13,626 nt of DNA from an uncultured Clostridia bacterium. GTDB lineage: Bacteria; Bacillota; Clostridia; Oscillospirales; CAG-272. The stretch spans positions 1 to 13,626 of the forward strand of contig CAMPBZ010000018.1 in the NCBI GenBank assembly GCA_946641795.1, read 5' to 3'. Shown here piece after piece: positions 1 through 5,381 of this stretch (positions are counted from its first letter, which is position 1; the number at the start of each line of letters is the position of its first letter). The notes beneath the pieces were generated by a model. That model had not been told where the DNA came from. It searched no databases and saw only the letters and a list, made by a program, of their open reading frames with translations. A program made the translations under genes and the position numbers.

Positions 1-304
1 AGTGTTTGAGGTAGCGGCGGCGGCTGCCGTTGGGCATAAAGCCGAAGCGCTCGATGAGCGAGGCAATGTCCTCCACGTTGTTCTTTGCCTGCTCGGCGTT
101 GCCGACGGCAATGAGACCCACGTTGGTAAAATAGGTGTCCCAATAATACATTTCGTGAAAGCAATCGCCGGGGGTGGGCACCGAGTAGGGCTTGGGAAGG
201 CCGAAAAAGGTATCGCCGTTTTCGGGGTTGATGTCCTCGGTGTTGGTGGCAAGGCAGGCGCCAATCTCTTTTACAATGCGGTCAAACAGTTTTTGATTTT
301 CCAT
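1..304 (-). CDS. GH37 (trehalase-family) glycosidase, N-terminal part, cut by window edge
   Basis: Only the first 101 codons are inside the window. Residues 45-59 read PGDCFHEMYYWDTYF, which matches the first GH37 trehalase signature (P-G-G-R-F-x-E-x-Y-x-W-D-x-Y) apart from DC for GR. Residues 86-100 (RFGFMPNGSRRRYLK) match the following conserved GF-x-PNG segment. Family members hydrolyse alpha,alpha-trehalose or related glucosides with inversion. There is no signal peptide, so the enzyme should act in the cytoplasm on imported or stored sugar. The N-terminus is short compared with periplasmic trehalases: the signature begins only about 45 residues in. The ATG at 304 has an AAAAGGAA ribosome binding site about 10 nt upstream and its own promoter, so it is a separate unit from the secreted-protein operon. 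The catalytic Asp and Glu lie beyond the edge, so trehalose specificity is not proven. Family call confident, substrate tentative. Confidence 0.85.
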   Translation of the reverse strand, partial: MENQKLFDRIVKEIGACLATNTEDINPENGDTFFGLPKPYSVPTPGDCFHEMYYWDTYFTNVGLIAVGNAEQAKNNVEDIASLIERFGFMPNGSRRRYLKH

Positions 305-352
305 AGTGAAAGGGTTCCTTTTTTTGCAAATTTTCTTTCCTTTATTATCGCT

Positions 353-382
353 ATTATAGCATACTCCGGGGCGGGATGTCAA
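353..382 (-). promoter_or_regulatory. Sigma-A promoter of the GH37 gene
   Basis: On the minus strand TTGACA (377-382) is followed by 18 nt and TATAAT (353-358). The TGC just before it makes an extended -10. Predicted transcription start is near 346, giving a leader of about 42 nt that contains TTTGCAAAAAAAGG. Confidence 0.8.
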
Positions 383-403
383 CAAAAAGCGCCAATGTTT
401 CGC

Positions 404-447
404 AAAAAAAGCAAAAAAATTGCCGGGGCGGAAGATCCGCCCCGGCA
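404..447 (-). terminator. Rho-independent terminator of the secreted-protein operon
   Basis: A 12-bp perfect GC-rich stem (421-432 with 436-447, arms TGCCGGGGCGGA and TCCGCCCCGGCA, 3-nt loop) is followed on the minus strand by two seven-T runs (413-419 and 404-410). It lies 27 nt past the stop of the 188-aa gene and ends that operon before the GH37 promoter. Confidence 0.93.
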
Positions 448-474
448 AGGGGGTTAATTTTAGGGGGTGGTTGG

Positions 475-1041
475 TCAGTTCACGGTTCCAACATCCACAA
501 CAATGTCGGTGCCGTAACTGTTGGCGGCGGTAACAATGGAGCTCAAATTCGCCGCGCTTGCCACTTCATATACCGAGCGGGTGGCTTGCGTGGAGTAGGT
601 CGTATTGACATACACGCGGGCAAGGAAGTCGGTTTTGTAGTTCGCTTCCGAAATGCCGGTAACGGTAGCTACAAAGTAGATGTAGCCGCTCACGCCGGTA
701 ATCTTCACCGTGGAAAGCCACGGGTGGTTGTACTCGATGGCTTTCGTTGCGGCAATGGTCAAAACGCCGGTGGTGCTTTTGGTAATGTTTGTGCCGGAGT
801 TGACCATATACTTCGGAATCAGGATGATGCCGAAGTTTGCGTTGTTGCCGTAGGTCAGGCTGTAAGAAGATTTCTTAATTCTTCCCACAAAGCGCAACGC
901 TTGCGTTCCCTCGGTGCGAATGGCCGCACCGACGATCTCCATTTCGGCATCCGCGGCCGAGGCGGGGATGGGGAGAAGAACCATACTCATCATTGTTGCA
1001 AGAACAATGGCAAGGCATAAAATTCGTTTCAAAAGTTTCAT
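475..1041 (-). CDS. Small secreted protein made of one copy of a recurring domain of unknown function
   Basis: The 188-aa product has a clear Sec signal peptide: MKLLKR, a hydrophobic core at about 8-24, and ASA-A near residues 27-30. Cleavage leaves about 158 residues that form a single domain. Its landmarks are GAAIRTEGTQALRFVGRI (38-55), NFGIILIP (69-76), YIYFVATVTGI (120-130) and FLARVYV (139-145), followed by RSVYEVA (155-161). The same blocks in the same order open the 1085-aa protein encoded at 5382-8639 (GASIRT..G.QGLRFIGKI, NFGFLLIP, ILARIYV, RSVQYVA). I recall similar blocks in many secreted clostridial proteins but know no assigned function. There is no membrane anchor or cell-wall sorting motif. 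It is the last gene of the operon, 19 nt after the 38-aa peptide gene, with an AGGAAGGGG ribosome binding site. A binding or scaffold role is inference only. Confidence 0.88.
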   Translation of the reverse strand: MKLLKRILCLAIVLATMMSMVLLPIPASAADAEMEIVGAAIRTEGTQALRFVGRIKKSSYSLTYGNNANFGIILIPKYMVNSGTNITKSTTGVLTIAATKAIEYNHPWLSTVKITGVSGYIYFVATVTGISEANYKTDFLARVYVNTTYSTQATRSVYEVASAANLSSIVTAANSYGTDIVVDVGTVN

Positions 1042-1060
1042 TTTCGTTTTCCCCTTCCTA

Positions 1061-1177
1061 TCAAGTAAAGATGTCCCAGCCGCCGGACCAGCCGCCTTCG
1101 TTCTCGCTCAAAGTGACGATGTCGGCAGAATCCATTGGGATCAGTTCTAATTCAAGGGGTTCGTATTGCAATTTCAT
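1061..1177 (-). CDS. 38-aa acidic peptide with a GGWSGGW tail
   Basis: ATG at 1177, TGA at 1061-1063. An excellent AAAGGAGGT ribosome binding site ends 8 nt before the ATG, so translation is very likely. The peptide starts MKLQYEPLELELIP, continues through a DIVTLSENE block (19-27) and ends GGWSGGWDIFT. It has eight acidic residues and one lysine, no cysteine, no hydrophobic stretch long enough for a signal peptide or membrane segment, and a short GGW-S-GGW repeat. It lies exactly between two secreted-protein genes with about 19 nt on each side, so all three should be on one mRNA. The N-terminal pattern (Y-x-x-P-x-x-E followed by D-I/V-V/I-T-x-S) recalls, from memory, short uncharacterised peptides of Clostridia. 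A leader-plus-tail layout could suggest a modified peptide precursor, but no modification enzyme is visible here. A coupling or leader-peptide role is the alternative. The coding call is good; the function is unknown. Confidence 0.75.
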   Translation of the reverse strand: MKLQYEPLELELIPMDSADIVTLSENEGGWSGGWDIFT

Positions 1178-1185
1178 AGGTTTCT

Positions 1186-1194
1186 ACCTCCTTT
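1186..1194 (-). promoter_or_regulatory. Ribosome binding site of the 38-aa peptide
   Basis: AAAGGAGGT on the minus strand, 8 nt before the ATG at 1177 and directly after the stop codon of the 927-aa gene. It is as strong as any ribosome binding site in the window and is the main evidence that the 38-codon frame is a gene. Confidence 0.8.
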
Positions 1195-1196
1195 CG

Positions 1197-3980
1197 TCAA
1201 AGTGCGTTGTATGCGATCAGGCGTGCGCCGTCCAGATAGATTTCGGAACCGATATACGGGATAGCGAAATACTCTTCGGATTGCTTTGCGGAATTGGACG
1301 TAAACCGGCTGAGAACCACCTTCATGGTGGAAGTGCCACCCGATACGGTGCCTTTCAGGCCGGCGATGCGGGTGCCGCAGTTGGCGGCGGTCAGCGTAGC
1401 ATAGGTGATTGCGCCGGAAGAAGCAAGCGCCTTGAACTTGGTGTTGGAAATGAGGATCACGCCGCAGTTGACGTTCTTCGTACCGAAGTTGCTGACGCCC
1501 GAAGTAAAGTCAACCGTAAAGGTGAGCGAGCCGGAGTAAGCACTGGTGCTCTTGCTTGTTGCGTTGACCTGCGCTATCTGGCTGGTAAAGGAGGGCGCGG
1601 ACATGGAAAGATTGGTTTTTGCATAAGTGGGAACCGGCGCGTACAGCGTGGACGAGGTGTTTGCCGTAATGGTCCAGTTGCTGTTCAAATTCGAGGTGGT
1701 CAGCGCGCCCAGGTCAACCGGCGTGCAGAAGTGCGCACCGGCAATATCCTTGGTGTAGGTTCCCTTATCGTTGCCAATCTCGCCGAGGTAGCGTTTGGTA
1801 GAGTCGGTGTTGGCGGTCATGTGCAGGTAGGAAGGTTTGTAGTAAACGTTTTCAATGGTGTAGGATACACTGCCTTGGTTCGGGTTTGTCACCGTTCCAA
1901 TGACCTGCCCGCAACTGCCGAGGTTGGCGGCATCCCAGTTTTGGGTGTACAGAAAACCGATTTGCCCGGTGGAAACGCAGTTGCGAATGGTAACCGAGGT
2001 GGCACCATTAACGTTATTGGGATGGTTTGCATGACCAAGGTAACCGGCAATGCTGGAATAGGATGTCTTCGAGTTCAAGCCGATGGTGCCGGCGTACAGG
2101 CAGTTTTCAATGGTCAGCGTTTTGTTGTAACCGTTGTTGTTGCCGGTGGAGCCAACAAAGCCGCCGATGTCGTCGGTGTAGTTACCAAAGTCCAATCTGC
2201 CGTCGAACACGCAGCCCGAAATGGTCAGGGTAGTGGCAACCGTGTTATCCATAAACCCGACGAAACTGCCAACGGTGGAGGAGTTGTAACTGGAACCGAG
2301 TTTCATCGAGTTGCGCACATTGGTAATTTGCACGGTGCCGTAGCAGCAGTTTGCAAGCAGCGATGAGAAATACCGCCAGCTTCCGCTGCCGCCGGAGACG
2401 GAGACATTGTTGCCCGAGGCAGCCGCCTTGAACCAAACGTTCTTTACAATTGCCCCGTCGCCGAGGTAGCCGAAGAAGGCGCCTGTATCATCGGTCGATT
2501 GGGTGGATACCATACCCACCAGGTAGTGCCCCTGACCATCAAAGGTACCGCGGAAGCAATAGCCGTTTCCGTTATCCATCCGGTTGCCGATGCTCTTCCA
2601 GGTCTGTCCCGAAACGTCAACGCTGTTTGAAGTTAGCTGCACGGTTTTGCCGGTGAAGTAAACGCAGCCTTCGTTGACGGCTCTGGCAAAGCTCATCATC
2701 TCGGTTGTATTGCTGATCGTGTAGGTGGTGGCGGTGTTATCATAGAACTTGGAGTAGGTGCCGCCATAGAAGACGCCGTAAATGCCGGCGGGAATGACCA
2801 TGTTTGTGGTGCTGTCGTCGCCGCCTACGTAATAGGAGGCGGTGTTTGCCCACTTGCCACGCTCGGAGAAACTGGTATAGGTCAACGCCTTGATTTCAGC
2901 AAGCGTTTTTGCCGTTGCTGAGCCGCTGGTAATGCCGCCACCGCTGGCAGGCGTTACCGGAATGGGGCTAAATCCGCCGGCGTTGTGCTGGTAGTAGTAG
3001 AAGTTTTTCAGGTTCAACACACCCTTGGAGGAGTTCTGCTTGTTGAAGTAAGCAAACCAGTTGCCCGAATTGAGCGTTACCGAAGAGGTAAATTTACCGG
3101 AACAAATCATATTCTCCACGTTGACGGTGGTAACGCCGCTGTTGTAATCGGATTTTTGGTTACCGATGATGAGCGCGGTGTTAGTGGACCAAGAGGTGTT
3201 AAGCGAGATCTTTCCGGCGGCAACGCAGTTTTTGAGGTTGATGGTCATGGTTCTGCCGGATTTGTTCAAACCGGTATTGCCAATAAAACCGCCCCAGTCC
3301 GCCGTTGCGGGACCCGCATTGAGGTAGCCGGTCCACAGGCAGGAGTCAAAATTGATGGTCATAGGGGCAAGGTAGCTATCCTGATGCCCGACCCAAGCAA
3401 TAAAGCCGCCAACGGTACCCACGCGGTTAGAACTTGAATTAACCCGTACGTCCACCCAACAGTTGAGAATGTTGAGCGTACAGGCTCCTGTGCCCGAAGC
3501 ACCGGACTTGGTACCGGTAATCAGGCAACCGTGGGTATCGTTTTTATCATGGCCACCGGAAGATGTCAGATCTATGGTTCCCGCCACCTTGACATTTTGA
3601 ATGGTGACGGTGCCGCCGTTGGGAATGGCAACCATGGAGAACAGACCGCCGCGGTCGGTTTGGTTGGTGTAGGACTGCGAAATGGTAACGGTATGCCCCT
3701 GCCCGTTAAAGTTGCCGGAGAACGGGTGGGAACTATCGCCCACGGTGGCGCTCAACGTGACGTTGCCCGCCAGCAGAACGGTTTTGCCCGCAAAGGTATT
3801 GCCGCCCGAAACAGCCGTGGCGAATGCCGTCATATCGGCATTGGTGGTAATGGTGGGTGTTGCGCTTGACACGGTACTGCTCCACGTGTCTGCCGCAACA
3901 ACCGTTGTTGCCGGAACAACGATGAGCATAGAGAGCACCATTGCAAAGGTCAACAACCCGCATAAAAGTCTCTTCTTCAT
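1197..3980 (-). CDS. Large secreted right-handed beta-helix protein with two related halves
   Basis: The 927-aa product starts at the ATG at 3980, which has AAAGGAGG 6 nt upstream. A start at 4028 is rejected because it lacks a ribosome binding site and precedes the signal peptide. Residues 1-30 are a Sec signal peptide ending VVAA. Residues about 45-330 and 420-715 are two related arrays of short, Gly/Asn/Thr-rich repeats typical of parallel beta-helices. Each contains the surface-protein marker F-x-G-x-F-(N/D)GQGH (87-96 and 476-485) followed by GLF/AFFG and repeated NV/NC-x-x-x-G turns, as in GLUG-type repeats. Residues 790-927 form a separate C-terminal domain with NCGVILIS (838-845) and YFAIPYI (904-910), a possible distant copy of the domain in the 188-aa protein. 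No catalytic motif, LPXTG or S-layer domain is seen. It is probably a carbohydrate-associated or adhesive extracellular protein. First gene of the operon, divergent from the AraC regulator. Confidence 0.9.
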   Translation of the reverse strand: MKKRLLCGLLTFAMVLSMLIVVPATTVVAADTWSSTVSSATPTITTNADMTAFATAVSGGNTFAGKTVLLAGNVTLSATVGDSSHPFSGNFNGQGHTVTISQSYTNQTDRGGLFSMVAIPNGGTVTIQNVKVAGTIDLTSSGGHDKNDTHGCLITGTKSGASGTGACTLNILNCWVDVRVNSSSNRVGTVGGFIAWVGHQDSYLAPMTINFDSCLWTGYLNAGPATADWGGFIGNTGLNKSGRTMTINLKNCVAAGKISLNTSWSTNTALIIGNQKSDYNSGVTTVNVENMICSGKFTSSVTLNSGNWFAYFNKQNSSKGVLNLKNFYYYQHNAGGFSPIPVTPASGGGITSGSATAKTLAEIKALTYTSFSERGKWANTASYYVGGDDSTTNMVIPAGIYGVFYGGTYSKFYDNTATTYTISNTTEMMSFARAVNEGCVYFTGKTVQLTSNSVDVSGQTWKSIGNRMDNGNGYCFRGTFDGQGHYLVGMVSTQSTDDTGAFFGYLGDGAIVKNVWFKAAASGNNVSVSGGSGSWRYFSSLLANCCYGTVQITNVRNSMKLGSSYNSSTVGSFVGFMDNTVATTLTISGCVFDGRLDFGNYTDDIGGFVGSTGNNNGYNKTLTIENCLYAGTIGLNSKTSYSSIAGYLGHANHPNNVNGATSVTIRNCVSTGQIGFLYTQNWDAANLGSCGQVIGTVTNPNQGSVSYTIENVYYKPSYLHMTANTDSTKRYLGEIGNDKGTYTKDIAGAHFCTPVDLGALTTSNLNSNWTITANTSSTLYAPVPTYAKTNLSMSAPSFTSQIAQVNATSKSTSAYSGSLTFTVDFTSGVSNFGTKNVNCGVILISNTKFKALASSGAITYATLTAANCGTRIAGLKGTVSGGTSTMKVVLSRFTSNSAKQSEEYFAIPYIGSEIYLDGARLIAYNAL

Positions 3981-3986
3981 TGGTTT

Positions 3987-3994
3987 CCTCCTTT
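3987..3994 (-). promoter_or_regulatory. Ribosome binding site fixing the start of the 927-aa protein
   Basis: AAAGGAGG on the minus strand, 6 nt before the ATG at 3980. It selects this ATG, directly before the signal peptide, over the in-frame codon at 4028. Confidence 0.85.
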
Positions 3995-4016
3995 GGTTAG
4001 TAAAGGATTTGCTACG

Positions 4017-4034
4017 CCCTTTTTGCAAAAAGGG
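4017..4034 (-). promoter_or_regulatory. 18-bp perfect palindrome in the operon leader
   Basis: CCCTTTTTGCAAAAAGGG is perfectly self-complementary with no spacer. It lies about 20-37 nt downstream of the predicted transcription start and upstream of the ribosome binding site. The position fits a repressor operator. As RNA it could also form a hairpin with a TGCA-centred loop. Which of these it does cannot be told from sequence. Confidence 0.5.
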
Positions 4035-4060
4035 ACAAAGATAGCTTTTTACAGTTTCCT

Positions 4061-4089
4061 ATTATAATAACATAGGAGGGGAATGTCAA
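4061..4089 (-). promoter_or_regulatory. Consensus sigma-A promoter of the secreted-protein operon
   Basis: On the minus strand TTGACA (4084-4089), a 17-nt spacer and TATAAT (4061-4066) are a perfect match to the bacterial housekeeping consensus. Predicted start is near 4054, giving a leader of about 74 nt before the ATG at 3980. Confidence 0.9.
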
Positions 4090-4257
4090 TGCCTTTTTTC
4101 ATATAGAATAAATATTTGAAATTGAAGCATAAAAATTTGCTATGGTAATTTAAAAAAAACCGGTGGAACCATCGGCCGGCGGGCATTTTGGGCAACGGTT
4201 TGCTGGCTTGCGCCACGATACAAAAATATATCATTTTTGATTTTTTATGAAATTTGA
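4090..4257. other. Divergent regulatory region with a GC-rich island
   Basis: Between the two divergent promoters lies AT-rich DNA interrupted by a GC-rich island at 4160-4217. The island holds a 4-bp stem with a tetraloop (4204-4215) and an imperfect inverted repeat (4160-4177). It ends at an eight-A run (4152-4159), which is a T run on the minus strand. AraC-type operators are expected somewhere here, but I could not identify a convincing pair of half-sites. No credible coding frame was found in it. Confidence 0.4.
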
Positions 4258-4286
4258 TTGACATTTCCGGCCGGGCGTGCTATACT
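4258..4286 (+). promoter_or_regulatory. Sigma-A promoter of the AraC-family regulator gene
   Basis: TTGACA (4258-4263), a 17-nt spacer and TATACT (4281-4286) put transcription start near 4293. This rules out any regulator start codon upstream of that point. Confidence 0.88.
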
Positions 4287-4305
4287 GTTTTTACTGCTTT
4301 TTTCG

Positions 4306-4313
4306 AAAGGAGG
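4306..4313 (+). promoter_or_regulatory. Ribosome binding site deciding the regulator's TTG start
   Basis: AAAGGAGG stands 10 nt before a TTG codon at 4324, with ATT at 4321 as a less likely start. The upstream in-frame TTG at 4258 is part of the -35 box, so it cannot be the translation start. Confidence 0.75.
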
Positions 4314-4323
4314 CGTCTTTATT

Positions 4324-5145
4324 TTGAAGGACATTGAAATTGAAAGCACCAACTACAACGAAAAGCCCTTCCCCTTTGTTTTGCACACCAATCAGACCTC
4401 GGCGGCCGACGGTTTTTACACCAACTGGCACCTGGAAATTGAGGTGATTTTGGTGCTGGAAGGCGCCGAGAATATTTCGATTGACGATACGGTTTACACC
4501 GCCCTGCCCGGCGATATTGCGGTGATTAACTCCGGGAAGATCCACACCGGCTCCACCGCCGATTGGCGCCACCATTGCCTGATCCCCTCGATGGAGTTTT
4601 TGAACGAGCTTGGCATTCCCGCAACCGGGCTTTCCCTGCAACCGCTGATCCGCGACCCGGAACTGACCGGCTTTTATTTGGATATGGTAAAACAATACGA
4701 GCAGCAGGAAGGCCCCTACCGCGCCGCCCTGACCCGCATAAGCGCCGGGCGCCTGCTTTTGGAGCTTTACAAACGGTATTCCTCGGCTACCCTGCCCGAC
4801 GGCGCCGAGAAAAAAGCCGGCGACTTTGCCATTACCGTTCGGGTGATCCGCTTTTTGCGCGAAAACTTTACCCGGAACTTTTCGATTGACGAGATTAGCG
4901 CCGGGATTGGTATTACCACCGCCTATATGTGCCGCTGTGTAAAGCAAACCACCGGGCTGACCATTGTGGAGCATTTGAACCTGATCCGCTGCCGCGCCGC
5001 CTACCACTACCTTGCCAACACCGACCGGAAAGTACACGAGGTTGCCGCCGCCTGCGGCTTTAACGGAAACTCCTACTTTGCAAAAACATTTCGCAACACG
5101 ATGGGCATTTCCCCCAGCGCGGTACGAAAAAAGAAACAAAAATAA
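4324..5145 (+). CDS. AraC-family transcriptional regulator with cupin sensor domain
   Basis: A 273-aa protein beginning at TTG 4324. Residues about 15-95 resemble the cupin-type AraC sensor domain: WHLEIEVILVLEG (35-47), then LPGDIAVINSGKIHTG (61-76), with His at 36, 74, 83 and 84 available in the pocket. Residues about 170-273 are the double helix-turn-helix DNA-binding domain. The first helix-turn-helix is near FSIDEISAGIGITTAYMCR (186-204). The second is near VHEVAAACGFNGNSYFAKTF (237-256), ending in the usual GISPSAVRK. Length and layout are normal for regulators of carbohydrate uptake and breakdown. It is the only plus-strand gene, divergent from the 927-38-188 operon with a 343-nt shared intergenic region, so that operon is its most likely target. 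The ligand, probably a small sugar or its derivative, is not shown by the sequence. Confidence 0.92.
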   Translation: MKDIEIESTNYNEKPFPFVLHTNQTSAADGFYTNWHLEIEVILVLEGAENISIDDTVYTALPGDIAVINSGKIHTGSTADWRHHCLIPSMEFLNELGIPATGLSLQPLIRDPELTGFYLDMVKQYEQQEGPYRAALTRISAGRLLLELYKRYSSATLPDGAEKKAGDFAITVRVIRFLRENFTRNFSIDEISAGIGITTAYMCRCVKQTTGLTIVEHLNLIRCRAAYHYLANTDRKVHEVAAACGFNGNSYFAKTFRNTMGISPSAVRKKKQK

Positions 5146-5161
5146 ACAATTTAGGAAAACA

Positions 5162-5215
5162 ACCCCTCAGGCGAGCAAGCTCGCCAGCTCCCCTTACACA
5201 GGGGAGCCTTTTTTT
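5162..5215 (+). terminator. Repeat-like double hairpin acting as terminator of the regulator gene
   Basis: Two adjacent hairpins: GGCGAGC-AA-GCTCGCC (5170-5185), and GCTCCCC (5187-5193) with GGGGAGC (5201-5207) around a 7-nt loop. They are followed by CTTTTTTT (5208-5215). The second hairpin plus T run is a good intrinsic terminator 42 nt after the stop codon. The arrangement (CCCCTCAG, hairpin, AGCTCCCC...GGGGAGCC) resembles, from memory, a dispersed palindromic repeat common in gut Clostridia genomes. Confidence 0.78.
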
Positions 5216-5288
5216 ACACGAGGAGCCTTTTTTACGAGGAGCTTTTTTTTACACGAAGGGGGACTTTACGCAGGGCGGCTTTTTTATA
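5201..5288 (+). repeat. Degenerate direct repeats of the terminator's 3' half
   Basis: After the terminator, its 3' arm plus T run recurs in decayed form: ACACAGGGGAGCC plus T7, then ACACGAGGAGCC plus T6, then ACGAGGAGC plus T9, then ACACGAAGGGGGAC, and finally GCAGGGCGGC plus T6. None of the later copies has the matching 5' arm. It looks like slippage or partial duplication of the repeat above. Confidence 0.6.
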
Positions 5289-5309
5289 GGCTTTTTCATA
5301 AATAAAAGA

Positions 5310-5346
5310 CCTGCCGGCGGAGGCTCCGCCGGCAGGTTGTTTTTTG
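5310..5346. terminator. Bidirectional terminator between convergent genes
   Basis: A 12-bp perfect stem (5310-5321 with 5325-5336, arms CCTGCCGGCGGA and TCCGCCGGCAGG, loop GGC). It is followed by TTG plus T7 on the plus strand and by a TCTTTTATTT tract on the minus strand. It lies 46 nt past the stop of the 1085-aa gene and should stop transcription from both sides. Confidence 0.88.
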
Positions 5347-5381
5347 TCGATTTTTAGAACAATTCTTATTCCTATTCCGGA

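Noticed and set aside
1..304. GH63/GH15-type glucoamylase as an alternative to GH37
   Set aside because: The order PG-x-x-F-x-E-x-Y-x-WD-x-Y followed by GF-x-PNG is specific to the GH37 signature. Other (alpha/alpha)6 families share only parts of it.
993..2366. Long open plus-strand frame of 457 codons opposite the beta-helix gene
   Set aside because: It overlaps the signal-peptide proteins on the minus strand, has no ribosome binding site and no recognisable domain, and contains low-complexity Gly/Arg/Val runs expected from reading a GC-rich gene antisense.
4049..4264. Small 71-codon minus-strand frame in the divergent intergenic region
   Set aside because: It has no ribosome binding site, runs through both promoter elements and has no domain; the region is regulatory.
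4258..4323. Upstream extension of the AraC regulator from a TTG at 4258
   Set aside because: That TTG is the first half of the -35 box of the gene's own promoter and lies upstream of the transcription start.
4291..5139. 282-codon minus-strand frame opposite the AraC regulator
   Set aside because: The regulator on the plus strand has promoter, ribosome binding site and both helix-turn-helix motifs; the opposite frame has none of these.
5012..5305. 97-codon plus-strand frame running over the end of the regulator and its terminators
   Set aside because: It translates terminator hairpins and T runs into repetitive FFTRGAFFT-like sequence and lacks a ribosome binding site.
5162..5346. CRISPR-like array of hairpins and repeats after the regulator gene
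   Set aside because: Units are unequal, decayed, only about 15-22 nt apart with no spacers, and end in T runs; no cas gene is nearby. They are terminator-derived.
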